Of a DNA stretch of 34,111 nt, positions 1 to 8,373 are shown in pieces. Position 1 is the first letter of the stretch, and every line of letters starts with the position of its first letter. Below the pieces are notes generated by a model. That model worked only from the letters and a program-made list of their open reading frames with translations, was not told the DNA's origin and did no database searches. The position numbers and the translations under genes were made by a program. This stretch comes from Gammaproteobacteria bacterium (GTDB taxonomy: Bacteria; Pseudomonadota; Gammaproteobacteria; Steroidobacterales; GCA-2729495): positions 1 through 34,111 of the forward strand of contig JAQWPD010000066.1 in assembly GCA_029245525.1 (NCBI GenBank). The letters run 5' to 3'.

Positions 1-1119
1 ACCTGTGTGCCTAATCATCCCAAGGGTATTATTTATGCCGGGTACAAAAATGCTTTGTATCAGTCTGAGGTTAAAGACGGTATCAAGGTTTATCGCTTGC
101 TGACTTGGTTGGCTCCAAACGCTGGATTTCTGAAGCGAATTTGTAACTATCTTGCTTATATGTTTATGGTTATTTTTGCGGCACCATTTTTACCGAAAGC
201 GGATATGGTTATATCGACTTCACCGCAGTTCTTTGCAGGTTTTGCGGGCTATTTTGTTAGTCGGATAAAGCGTGCGCGCTGGGTTCTGGAAATTCGGGAT
301 TTGTGGCCTGAATCGGTCATTGCTGTGGGCGCTATCAAGAATGAAAAGCTGGTTAAGTCTGCTGAAGCGCTCGAGTCATTTATGTATCGCAAGGCTGATG
401 CTGTTGTGTCTGTTACCGACTCTTTCGTTGCTCATATATCAGCCCGGGGTGTTCCTGAAAGTCGCATTCATGTCATTAAGAATGGTGTTGATCTCGCCTT
501 TTATAACTTCGAGGTGTCGCGTGATGCCGCAGCCGTTGATAATCGTCTGGAAGGCAAATATGTAGCTGCCTATGTGGGCACTCATGGCATGGCTCATGCG
601 CTGAATACAGTTCTGGAGGCTGCCAATATTCTGAAAGAGCGCAGCGACATTGTCTTTCTTATGGTCGGTGATGGTGCAGATAAGAAACGACTCGTAAAGC
701 TGTGTGGCGAAATGCAGCTGCAGAACGTTGTTATGCTTGACCAAAAGCCAAAAGAGGCCATGCCTGCTATTTGGGCAGTCACTGACGTTAGTTTGGTTTT
801 GTTGAAGAAGGAAGACTTGTTTAAGACGGTACTGCCGTCCAAAATTGTTGAGAGCATGGCTATGAAGCGCCCTATTGTACTTGGGGTGCAGGGTGAAGCG
901 CAGGCGATGGTAGAGAATGCAACAGCAGGAATTTGTATTGAACCCGAAAATGCGGCCGAGTTAGCAGCTGCAGTAGTTGCATTGGCTGACGACCGTGATC
1001 GTGCCGCAGCGTATGGTGAAGCTGGCCGAGTATTCGTGGAGGCTCGGTTTAATCGCCGCAAGCTGGCAAGTAAAATGGAAAGGGTACTTCTGGGGCTTGT
1101 TGGGGAAAGGGCGGATTAA
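1..1119 (+). CDS. Glycosyltransferase family 4 (WbuB-like), 5'-truncated by window edge
   Basis: The frame is open from base 1 and the visible protein (about 370 residues) begins inside the N-terminal Rossmann-like domain, so the true start lies upstream and roughly 40 residues are missing. The visible part starts at the family's PNHPKG segment, then has DLWPES, typical of WbuB/WcaI-like GT4 enzymes. The C-terminal GT-B domain carries MVGDGADK and LPSKIVESMA, the region that binds the nucleotide-sugar phosphates in GT4 proteins. Such enzymes add a sugar to a lipid-linked glycan at the cytoplasmic face of the inner membrane. The next gene starts 1 base after the stop, so it shares an operon with the exosortase, and with wecB it suggests exopolysaccharide assembly. 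Donor and acceptor cannot be told from sequence. Family is secure, specificity is not. Confidence 0.88.
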   Translation, partial: TCVPNHPKGIIYAGYKNALYQSEVKDGIKVYRLLTWLAPNAGFLKRICNYLAYMFMVIFAAPFLPKADMVISTSPQFFAGFAGYFVSRIKRARWVLEIRDLWPESVIAVGAIKNEKLVKSAEALESFMYRKADAVVSVTDSFVAHISARGVPESRIHVIKNGVDLAFYNFEVSRDAAAVDNRLEGKYVAAYVGTHGMAHALNTVLEAANILKERSDIVFLMVGDGADKKRLVKLCGEMQLQNVVMLDQKPKEAMPAIWAVTDVSLVLLKKEDLFKTVLPSKIVESMAMKRPIVLGVQGEAQAMVENATAGICIEPENAAELAAAVVALADDRDRAAAYGEAGRVFVEARFNRRKLASKMERVLLGLVGERAD

Positions 1120-1120
1120 C

Positions 1121-2746
1121 ATGACTGACTCGGTAGCGCCCGCTGCACAGACGGATGAAAAAAAACCAGAGTCTTCGTCATGGCTGGCGATCGGGATAAC
1201 ACTCATAGCGCTGGCTCTCGTGGGTTTCTTATTCCGTGATGCCTTGTCTCTCATGGAGCACTGGTGGTCACAAAAAGAAGAATATAATCATGGCTACTTG
1301 ATTCCTGTTGTTGCGGCCTATTTGTTATTGCTGCGTGCAGATCAATTTAAATCGATGCGGGCAGAGGCATCTTGGCTTGGTCCGATATTGATACTGTTTA
1401 GTGTCTTTGCGTATGTTCTTGGAGAGCTCAGCGCTGTCTATGTTATTGGTCAGTATGGGTTTTTATTGGCTATTTGGGCGCTGGTGGTTACTGCTACCGG
1501 CCTGAAGGGTCTGAAGCTGTTCTGGGTGCCTCTAGTGTATCTGGTGTTCATGATACCGCTGCCTAACTTCCTCTATAACAGCCTGTCCAGCGATCTGCAG
1601 CTTATTTCGTCGCAGATGGGCGTATTCTTGGTTAGAGCCGCAGGCATAAGCGTGTATCTTGAAGGTAATGTAATTGACCTTGGCGAGTTTCAGTTGCAGG
1701 TTGTTGAAGCCTGCAGTGGTCTGCGTTATCTGTTCCCTTTAATGAGCTTCGGCTTTCTTTGTGCCAGTTTGTATGTGGGTAAAACTTGGCACAGAATAGT
1801 GATCTTCCTCTCGAGCATTCCGATTACAATTTTTATGAACAGTTTTCGGATCGGCGTGATCGGGATTCTGGTTGAGCACTATGGTATTTCGATGGCGCGC
1901 GGCTTTCTGCATGATTTTGAAGGCTGGGTTATCTTCATGGCTTGTGTCGGTCTGTTGTTTTTAGAAATGGCGGCTTTCGCTAAATTCAGTGGCCGGCGGT
2001 TGATGGATGTATTCGCTGTTGATGTCCCTCCATTGGGTTATTTTGCTGCATTTATTCCGCGTGGGAGAGTTCCTGTGCAGGCGTGGGTTGCTGTGGCAAT
2101 CCTGGCTGCGGCTTGCGTGTACTCGCTGAATACCGAGTCTCAGGTTGAGCAGATTCCTGATCGTCCTTCATTGAGCTCGTTTCCGCTGACCATGGGCGAT
2201 TGGCGGGGCAATGAAACGGCTATGGAGCAGGAATTTATTGATGTATTAAAGTTTGACGATTATTTGTTATCGAACTACTGGCGTCCTGCCGACGATTTTG
2301 CGGTAAATCTTTATATTGCGTACTACGATTCTCAGCACAAGGGCGCATCCATCCACTCGCCTAAAGCGTGTTTGCCCGGCGGTGGATGGCAACTGGAGTC
2401 GTTCGATCAATACTCCATTCCGGATGTTGGTCCGGAAGGCAAACCGTTGCAGGTGAACCGCTCGGTTGTTGCTATGGGCGATGATCGTCAGGTTGTCTAC
2501 TACTGGTTTGAGCAGCGCGGCCGTAACCTGACTAATGAGTATCTGGTTAAGTGGTATATGTTCTGGGATGCTCTGAGTATAAGCCGGACTGATGGCGCGC
2601 TTGTGCGCTTAACGGTTCAGGTTCGTGATGTATCGGAGATTGATGAGGCAGACGAGCAGTTGGCTGCGTTTTTGCGTGATATATACCCCACAATTTACTA
2701 CTACATTCCTCAGGCTGAGACTGCAATGCGGTCAGTGGAGCGTTAG
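1121..2746 (+). CDS. Exosortase with fused C-terminal EpsI domain
   Basis: Protein of 541 residues. I chose the ATG at 1121, right after the upstream stop and preceded by GGAAAGG; earlier in-frame starts lie inside the glycosyltransferase gene. Residues 20-310 form a polytopic membrane domain with the exosortase catalytic residues: Cys198 in EACSG, Arg243 in NSFRI and His264 in LHDFEGW. After a further hydrophobic segment near residue 330, residues about 350-535 match EpsI, with HSPKACLPGGGW. Exosortases are inner-membrane transpeptidase-like enzymes that recognise C-terminal PEP-CTERM-type signals and process the proteins for export with exopolysaccharide. The fusion resembles XrtA/XrtD-type systems, but I cannot assign the subtype. 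The glycosyltransferase, wecB and PrsT neighbours support this. No protein in the window ends in a PEP-CTERM-type tail. Confidence 0.92.
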   Translation: MTDSVAPAAQTDEKKPESSSWLAIGITLIALALVGFLFRDALSLMEHWWSQKEEYNHGYLIPVVAAYLLLLRADQFKSMRAEASWLGPILILFSVFAYVLGELSAVYVIGQYGFLLAIWALVVTATGLKGLKLFWVPLVYLVFMIPLPNFLYNSLSSDLQLISSQMGVFLVRAAGISVYLEGNVIDLGEFQLQVVEACSGLRYLFPLMSFGFLCASLYVGKTWHRIVIFLSSIPITIFMNSFRIGVIGILVEHYGISMARGFLHDFEGWVIFMACVGLLFLEMAAFAKFSGRRLMDVFAVDVPPLGYFAAFIPRGRVPVQAWVAVAILAAACVYSLNTESQVEQIPDRPSLSSFPLTMGDWRGNETAMEQEFIDVLKFDDYLLSNYWRPADDFAVNLYIAYYDSQHKGASIHSPKACLPGGGWQLESFDQYSIPDVGPEGKPLQVNRSVVAMGDDRQVVYYWFEQRGRNLTNEYLVKWYMFWDALSISRTDGALVRLTVQVRDVSEIDEADEQLAAFLRDIYPTIYYYIPQAETAMRSVER

Positions 2747-2801
2747 TTTAAGCGGTTTCGTTTAAAAGGCATAAAAAATTTAGCAATAGGAATACATCAT
2801 T

Positions 2802-3923
2802 ATGGCTTCAATGATTCATCTGATAGCGGCTGCGCGCCCCAACTTCATGAAGGTGGCACCGCTGTATCATGCACTTAAGGCGGCCCCGGATTTTGAAGTG
2901 AAACTTATTCATACCGGGCAGCACTATGATGCCAATATGTCTGATGCATTTTTTACTGACTTGGGATTGCCGCGGCCCGACTACCATCTTGAGGTTGGCA
3001 GTGGAACGCATGCGCAGCAAACAGGCAATGTGATGATTAAGTACGAAGATGTTGCTATGAACAATCGTCCTGATTGGACTGTTGTTGTTGGTGATGTTAA
3101 TTCGACAGCGGCAGTGGCTATGGTTTGTGCAAAGCTGCACATTCCGGTGGTTCATCTTGAGGCTGGTTTGCGCAGCGGCGATCGCAGCATGCCTGAAGAA
3201 ATCAACCGCCTGGTTACTGATGCAATTAGCGATCTCTTGTGGACTCCTTCGCCTGATGGTGATGTGCATCTTGCGGCGGAGGGTGTGCCCGCGTGGCGAG
3301 TGGAGCGTGTTGGTAATATTATGCTCGACTCATATGAGTTGATGAGCGAAAAAATTTCGGCTGATACCACTATGGGCGATCTTGGGTTAATAGAAGGTGA
3401 GTACGCTGTCGTCACTCTGCATAGACCGTCTAACGTTGACGATAAGGAAACCTTGACCCTGTTGGTTGATGAGTTTGAGAAGGTTTCAGCATCTGTGGCC
3501 TTAGTTTTTCCGGTGCATCCTCGAACGCGTGGCAATATGGAAAAATTTGGCCTGCTTGAGCGAGTTAAAGGTATTAAAGGCATCCGCTTGATTGACCCCC
3601 TGGGGTATATCCAGTTTATGAATTTGGTGAAGTCATCAGCGCTGGCTATTACCGATTCTGGGGGGTTGCAGGAAGAGACCACGTATCTCGGGTTGCCGTG
3701 TTTGACACTGAGGCCTAATACTGAGCGCCCTGCGACAATTACCGAAGGCACGAATAAATTGGTTAAGCCGGCGCACCTATCAGCTGAAGTGGCAAAAGCA
3801 CTGGCAGGAGACTGGCCTACTGGCCGCCGTCCTGATCTATGGGATGGCAAGACTGCCGCACGTTGTATTGAGAGTCTGCGTGCATGTATCGCAGTCGGTC
3901 CGACTAACTTGCAAAGCCGCTAA
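2802..3923 (+). CDS. wecB: UDP-N-acetylglucosamine 2-epimerase (non-hydrolysing)
   Basis: Protein of 373 residues, the normal length for WecB/MnaA. It interconverts UDP-GlcNAc and UDP-ManNAc in the cytoplasm, supplying ManNAc-type sugars for surface polysaccharides. Visible motifs are AARPNFMK (Arg12), GDVNST (Asp98), HLEAGLRSGD (Glu120), MPEEINR (Glu132/133), TLHRPSNVD (catalytic-region His), and SGGLQEE and LRPNTERP in the UDP-binding C-terminal domain. These correspond to the known catalytic Asp, two Glu and His of the E. coli enzyme. The ATG is preceded by AGGAA about 8 bases upstream. It lies 55 bases after the exosortase gene and is followed by a hairpin terminator, so it probably ends the first polysaccharide transcript. 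Activity is secure from motifs; the polymer it serves is inferred. Confidence 0.95.
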   Translation: MASMIHLIAAARPNFMKVAPLYHALKAAPDFEVKLIHTGQHYDANMSDAFFTDLGLPRPDYHLEVGSGTHAQQTGNVMIKYEDVAMNNRPDWTVVVGDVNSTAAVAMVCAKLHIPVVHLEAGLRSGDRSMPEEINRLVTDAISDLLWTPSPDGDVHLAAEGVPAWRVERVGNIMLDSYELMSEKISADTTMGDLGLIEGEYAVVTLHRPSNVDDKETLTLLVDEFEKVSASVALVFPVHPRTRGNMEKFGLLERVKGIKGIRLIDPLGYIQFMNLVKSSALAITDSGGLQEETTYLGLPCLTLRPNTERPATITEGTNKLVKPAHLSAEVAKALAGDWPTGRRPDLWDGKTAARCIESLRACIAVGPTNLQSR

Positions 3924-3945
3924 TCGATGGCGCTGGGAACTAAAA

Positions 3946-3968
3946 ACTGCACTGTTCGAGTTTGCAGT
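3946..3968. repeat. Short inverted repeat after wecB
   Basis: ACTGCA at 3946-3951 is repeated as its complement TGCAGT at 3963-3968 around an 11-base spacer. It lies in the 165-base gap between wecB and prsT, upstream of the terminator. It could be a hairpin in the wecB 3' UTR or an operator for prsT; nothing else supports either reading. Confidence 0.3.
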
Positions 3969-4018
3969 CTATCTGTATGAGATGTCGCTCATAGGTATGC
4001 GCCATCCTTGCGGTCACA

Positions 4019-4042
4019 AGAGCCTGAAGGCTCTCCTGTTTT
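4019..4042 (+). terminator. Rho-independent terminator after wecB
   Basis: A perfect 6-bp stem, AGAGCC and GGCTCT, closes on a TGAA tetraloop and is followed by CCTGTTTT. It sits about 100 bases after the wecB stop and 46 bases before prsT. This suggests that prsT is at least partly transcribed separately. Confidence 0.6.
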
Positions 4043-4088
4043 GTTAGGCAAGCAATTGTCTTGCTGAAGAGATTAAAGGAAGTAACGA

Positions 4089-6482
4089 ATGATCATTAAA
4101 CGAGTATCCGCGCTTGTTCTATGTTTAGCCACAGCTTGGTTGGCTGTCGCCTGTACTTCTCCTGAAGAGCGCGCCGCAACTTATTTGGCAGAAGCGCAGC
4201 AGTTTTTCGATGAGGGCGACACCACTAAGGCGATGCTTGATGTAAGAAACGCTATTCAGATAGAGCCAAATAATGCTGATGCACGAATTCTTTTGGCAAA
4301 GATTCTTGAGGAAGATGGCGACTTTCAGGGTGTATTTGAGAACCTCCGTATTGCTGTTGACGTGGACCCGACTAAGGTTGAGGCCCGCATTCAACTGGGG
4401 TCTTTATACGCTGCGGCCAGAATGTTTCCCGAAGCGCAGATCGAAGTGGATGCTGCTTTGTTGCAAGCGCCGGATAACCTTGATGCTCAGATACTGAGTG
4501 CGCGGCTGTTTGCGCAGGCAGGTCAGTTTGAACAGGCGGAGCTTGTTCTGCGTGACGTTCTGGAGAGAGATCCTGCAAATAACGATGCGTTGTTGCTGCT
4601 GGTTGGCATTTCGGTCAATCAGGATCCGGAAGCCGCATTAGTGTTGCTCGATGAGGGCATGGAGAATGCCGAAGATACCCGTGCCCTGCGAATATTGCGC
4701 ATTGAAATATTGCAGCGACTCGATCGTGGCAGTGAGATTGAGCCTGAATATCGTGCTTTAATTGATGATTATCCCGAAGACAATGCGTTTCGCTTTCGCT
4801 TGGCTCAGTATTTATTAAGTCAGGGGCGGGTTGATGATGTCGAGCAGTTGCTGCGCGATATCGTTGATACAGACCCTGGCGACGCATCTACACGATTGGC
4901 ATTGGTGCAGTTTTTAGCCAATGTTCGTGGTCAGGAAGTTGCCGAGCAGACGTTGCTGCAGTTCGTAAATGACCTGCCTGAAAACTATGAGCTTCAGTTG
5001 GCATTGGCTCGCCTTTACGAGGCAACTGATAATCTCGACATGGCAAGGCAAACCTACACAAACATTGCAGCAGCAGCAGAGAACGACGACATCGGTTTGA
5101 CGGCGCGCAATCAGTTGGCCCGTATGCTAATTCAAGACGGTAATGTTGATGAGGGGCGTGAGTACATCAATGAGGTTTTAGCTGTTGATTCAACCAATAT
5201 TGAAGCGTTAATGATGCATGGCGGATTGGCTCTGGTTGATGGTGAGTACCGCGATGCTATTAATGATTTTCGAAATGTCTTACGCAAAGAACCATCCCAA
5301 GAGCGCGCGCATTATTTATTGGCAAGAACGCATTTGCAGGCAGGCGATAGGGTGCTGGCTAAGGACGCATACCGTCGGGTCTTGGAGCTTAATCCTGACA
5401 ATGGGATTGCCACTATGGAGCTGGCACAGATTTTATTTGCCGATCAGCAATTTGCCGCGGCCGAATCTTTGCTTCGCAGTCGTTTGTTGGTTGCTCCGGG
5501 TGATGTGCGTGCATCGCAGATGCTAATAGGCCTGTTGGTCAACGATAATCAATACGTGAATGCTGAAGCTGAAGCGAGACGGTTGCTCTCGGTTACTGAT
5601 GAGAGTGCGATGGCTGATTATTTGCTGGGTAGCGTGCTGCAGATTCAAGGCAAACCGGAGCCCGCAATGGAGTACCTCACCAAGGCGCTTGATAAAGCCC
5701 CGGAGTCGCCAGAGGCTCTGCAGGGCTATGTCACAGGTCTTAAAGAGACCCAAGGTCAGGTCGCGGCAGAGCGTTATTTGAAGGCTCATGTGGAGAAATA
5801 CCCCGAACAGTTACATGCCATCGCGTTGCTAAGCCAGGTTCAGGCGGGCCTGGGAGACACTCAGGGTGCGGGGCAGACGTTGCAGGCTGCGCTCGAGAAG
5901 AATGAAGCCTGGTTGCCAGCGTACACCGGTCTTGCGAGCATGCAGGCGGGGGATATTAGTAAGCAGATCGAGATTTTTGAAGAGGGCATGCAGGCTATTC
6001 CTGGTAATCAGCAGCTTGGGTTGCTGTTGGGGACAGCTTACGAGCGTGAAGGCCGGATCGATGATGCCATTGAGATGTATGAGGCCTTGTTGGCACAGAA
6101 TCCCGATCTGCCTGCAGTGGTCAATAATCTGGCTGCATTGATTGCAGACTTTCGTCAGGATCCGGCAAGTCTTAAGCGGGCGATGACGTTGGTTGAAGAG
6201 CAAAAAATGGCAGAAACGGAGAACCCTGCATTCCTAGACACTGTCGGTTGGTTGCACTACCGCCTTGGTAACTACAAAGAGGCGCTTCCATACCTTCAGC
6301 AGGCTGTTGCCGCAGCCGGACAGGTTCCAGTGCTGCGCTATCATTTGGGCATGGCCTATCTTGCATTGGGCAACAAGGCGGGTGCCCAGGAGGAGCTGAG
6401 TATTGCTGTGAGCAAAGCAACCAGTGATTTTACCGGCATAGAAGATGCTCGCAGCACCCTTGAAAATATCAATAATCCTTAG
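4089..6482 (+). CDS. prsT: PEP-CTERM system TPR-repeat lipoprotein (PrsT-like)
   Basis: Protein of 797 residues. The N-terminus is a lipoprotein signal with hydrophobic residues 6-18 and lipobox AVAC, giving lipidated Cys22; Thr23 predicts outer-membrane sorting. From residue 27 the protein is almost all tetratricopeptide repeats of about 34 residues, with recurring A, L, Y and P positions; clear examples start at AATYLAEAQQ, ARILLAKILE and AHYLLARTHL. This matches PrsT lipoproteins, which occur with exosortase genes. The family is usually somewhat longer, about 900 residues. It probably acts as a periplasm-facing scaffold in exopolysaccharide or PEP-CTERM protein export. The start is supported by AAAGGAAG ending 5 bases before the ATG. 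The TPR lipoprotein assignment is secure; PrsT identity rests on the exosortase context. Confidence 0.85.
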   Translation: MIIKRVSALVLCLATAWLAVACTSPEERAATYLAEAQQFFDEGDTTKAMLDVRNAIQIEPNNADARILLAKILEEDGDFQGVFENLRIAVDVDPTKVEARIQLGSLYAAARMFPEAQIEVDAALLQAPDNLDAQILSARLFAQAGQFEQAELVLRDVLERDPANNDALLLLVGISVNQDPEAALVLLDEGMENAEDTRALRILRIEILQRLDRGSEIEPEYRALIDDYPEDNAFRFRLAQYLLSQGRVDDVEQLLRDIVDTDPGDASTRLALVQFLANVRGQEVAEQTLLQFVNDLPENYELQLALARLYEATDNLDMARQTYTNIAAAAENDDIGLTARNQLARMLIQDGNVDEGREYINEVLAVDSTNIEALMMHGGLALVDGEYRDAINDFRNVLRKEPSQERAHYLLARTHLQAGDRVLAKDAYRRVLELNPDNGIATMELAQILFADQQFAAAESLLRSRLLVAPGDVRASQMLIGLLVNDNQYVNAEAEARRLLSVTDESAMADYLLGSVLQIQGKPEPAMEYLTKALDKAPESPEALQGYVTGLKETQGQVAAERYLKAHVEKYPEQLHAIALLSQVQAGLGDTQGAGQTLQAALEKNEAWLPAYTGLASMQAGDISKQIEIFEEGMQAIPGNQQLGLLLGTAYEREGRIDDAIEMYEALLAQNPDLPAVVNNLAALIADFRQDPASLKRAMTLVEEQKMAETENPAFLDTVGWLHYRLGNYKEALPYLQQAVAAAGQVPVLRYHLGMAYLALGNKAGAQEELSIAVSKATSDFTGIEDARSTLENINNP

Positions 6483-6492
6483 GTGTTTATAT

Positions 6493-6526
6493 CAGTCCCT
6501 GCTGCAGACCCACATCGGGGCTGTTT
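6493..6526 (+). terminator. Possible terminator after prsT
   Basis: CAGTCCC at 6493-6499 pairs with GGGGCTG at 6517-6523 (one G-U pair) across a 17-base loop, followed by TTTCTT. It starts 10 bases after the prsT stop. The loop is long and the T-run short, so this is weak. Confidence 0.35.
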
Positions 6527-6561
6527 CTTCCAGCCATTGGTCAGTGGCAAATCAAAGTGAA

Positions 6562-6585
6562 ATTACTCGGTCGATACTGAGTAAT
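6562..6585. promoter_or_regulatory. Perfect 7-bp inverted repeat, possible operator
   Basis: ATTACTC at 6562-6568 and GAGTAAT at 6579-6585 are perfect complements separated by 10 bases. The site lies 55 bases upstream of a TATAAT hexamer in the gap before the FAD-linked oxidase gene. The size fits a dimeric regulator site, but no cognate regulator gene is adjacent. Confidence 0.4.
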
Positions 6586-6594
6586 ATGGTGATG

Positions 6595-6623
6595 GCTGCT
6601 GCCAGGCGTTAGCCGCGAGCAGC
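6595..6623. repeat. Inverted repeat / hairpin upstream of FAD oxidase gene
   Basis: GCTGCT at 6595-6600 pairs with AGCAGC at 6618-6623, and an inner GGC-GTTA-GCC can pair within the loop. It lies just upstream of the TATAAT at 6640. No T-run follows, so it is not a terminator. Confidence 0.3.
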
Positions 6624-6639
6624 GGGTGACTTTGCCTTA

Positions 6640-6645
6640 TATAAT
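6640..6645 (+). promoter_or_regulatory. Candidate -10 hexamer for FAD-linked oxidase gene
   Basis: A perfect TATAAT lies 131 bases before the ATG at 6777. I find no good -35 hexamer at 16-18 bases, so the promoter would need an activator or another sigma factor. The inverted repeat at 6562-6585 is close to where an activator could bind. Confidence 0.35.
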
Positions 6646-6776
6646 GGATCGTTTGCTACCCTTACTGTATCCCGATTAAGTTTTTCGCCGCTGGTATTGC
6701 TGTCTTAAAGCCAGAGAGCCGCCTTTGTCGGTGCCTTGTTACGCGCTGATCCGATCAATCTAATAGAGAAAGAACT

Positions 6777-8363
6777 ATGAATGAGCCGACATCCAGCACT
6801 TTGGCCCCCAATTTGTTAGAACAGCTGGAGGCCCTGCTAGGCGCAGAGAACGTATTGTCTGATGAAGCCTCGAGGCGTTTTTATTCCACAGACGTTTATC
6901 GGGAAGCAAAGTCTCTTGCGGCAGTGGTGGCGCGACCTGCGGATGTTGATCAGTTGCAGGAATTGGTAAAGCTCTGCGGCCAGCATTTGGCCCCTATGGT
7001 GGTTCGTGGTGGTGGTGCTTCATACACCGATGGTTATCTTCCTGTGCGAGAAGGAACCGTCAGTATTGATACTTCTCGTATGAAGCTAATCGACATTAAT
7101 GCCGATGATATGTTTGTTACTGTGGATGCTGGTGTTACTTGGGAAGAGATGAACACAGCACTAAAGAAGCAGGGGCTGCGTACGCCCATGTGGGGCCCGT
7201 TTTCGGGTCTGGCTGCTACGGTGGCCGGATCGATGTCGCATTACGCAGTAAACTACGGTTCGGGTACTTATGGTATTTCTGCGGAAACTCTGACTGGCAT
7301 GGATGTTGTTCTGGCCAGTGGAGAGTTGTTGTCGACTGGCTCTGGCGGAGGTATCAACGCCAATGCTTTTTATCGCTACTACGGACCTGACCTTACCGGC
7401 TTATTCGTTGGCGAGGCAGGCGTATTGGGTGTGAAAGCGCGCATGAGTCTAAGGCTTATCAAGCGGCCAGAGGGTTTTGCAGCGGCCTCGTTTGGTTTTC
7501 CCGATGGTGAGAGCGCATTGAGCGCGATGATTGAAATTGCTCGTTTGGGGGTGGTGGCGCAGAGCTTTGGCCTGGACCCGCGTCAGCAGAAAACCGCACT
7601 CACCCGCATGGAATCGGCCAATCCGTTTGAGGCGGTAAAGTCGGTGTTCCTCTCAGCGAAAAACCCGCTGGACGGTGCGGTGCAGGTTGCCCGTATGGGC
7701 TTGGCCGGTCGTAATTTTTTGAAGAAAGCGAATTACTCCGCGCATTTCAGTTGCGAAGGTGTGAGTGATGCGGAAGCAAAGGCGAAACTTGCGGCAGTGC
7801 GTGCTGTTGGCCGTCGTTATGGCGCCGAGGTGGCCAATTCTATTCCTACTTATTTCAATGCCGAGCCTTTTATGCCGTTATTGCCTATTCTTGGTCCTAA
7901 TGGTGAGTTATGGAAGCCTACCCATGGTGTGTTGCCATTATCCAAAGTCATAAAGCATCATCGTGAGTTTGAAGCATTAAAGGATGAATATCGCGACCGC
8001 ATGCAAAAACATCGCGTGCAACTCACCCGGATGCTTATGGCCTTTAGCACGAACGCGTTTATTTATGAGCCTACATTTTTGTGGGAAGACGCGCGCAGCG
8101 TTTATCATGAGCGTGAGTATCCGGCCGAACTTCTTGCCAGCGTGCCTGTGCATCCCGAAAATCCGGAAGGTCGTGCATTGGTCAAGGAGATCAAGGGGCG
8201 AATTCAGGAGCTTTGCACCCAGAACGGAGCAATCCATATGCAAATAGGCAAGGACTATCCCTACTTACAGACCCGTAAACCCAACACGGCAGCTTTGGTG
8301 AAAGACCTGAAGCAGACTCTGGACCCCGATGGGTTGATGAATCCGGGTGCTCTCGGACTGTAA
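6777..8363 (+). CDS. FAD-linked oxidase (VAO/PCMH-type)
   Basis: Protein of 528 residues. Residues about 45-225 form a PCMH-type FAD-binding domain with VVARPADVDQLQELV, VVRGGGASYTDGY (pyrophosphate-binding loop) and GPFSGLAATVAGSMSHYAVNYGSG. The rest is an FAD-oxidase C-terminal domain ending in DPDGLMNPGALGL, the usual closing motif of glycolate oxidase GlcD, D-lactate dehydrogenase and vanillyl-alcohol oxidase relatives. It should oxidise a hydroxy acid or alcohol using non-covalent or covalent FAD. The substrate cannot be read from sequence. The ATG has GAGAAAG 5 bases upstream. The EamA exporter gene begins 10 bases after its stop, so the two are probably co-transcribed. Family secure, substrate unknown. 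Confidence 0.88.
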   Translation: MNEPTSSTLAPNLLEQLEALLGAENVLSDEASRRFYSTDVYREAKSLAAVVARPADVDQLQELVKLCGQHLAPMVVRGGGASYTDGYLPVREGTVSIDTSRMKLIDINADDMFVTVDAGVTWEEMNTALKKQGLRTPMWGPFSGLAATVAGSMSHYAVNYGSGTYGISAETLTGMDVVLASGELLSTGSGGGINANAFYRYYGPDLTGLFVGEAGVLGVKARMSLRLIKRPEGFAAASFGFPDGESALSAMIEIARLGVVAQSFGLDPRQQKTALTRMESANPFEAVKSVFLSAKNPLDGAVQVARMGLAGRNFLKKANYSAHFSCEGVSDAEAKAKLAAVRAVGRRYGAEVANSIPTYFNAEPFMPLLPILGPNGELWKPTHGVLPLSKVIKHHREFEALKDEYRDRMQKHRVQLTRMLMAFSTNAFIYEPTFLWEDARSVYHEREYPAELLASVPVHPENPEGRALVKEIKGRIQELCTQNGAIHMQIGKDYPYLQTRKPNTAALVKDLKQTLDPDGLMNPGALGL

Positions 8364-8373
8364 CAGCGCTGCA

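Noticed and set aside
977-1120. Longer exosortase start (GTG at 977)
   Set aside because: It lies inside the glycosyltransferase gene; the ATG at 1121 has a ribosome-binding site and a normal N-terminus.
3152-3850. 232-residue frame antisense to wecB
   Set aside because: wecB has all catalytic motifs on the plus strand; the antisense frame shows no family features.
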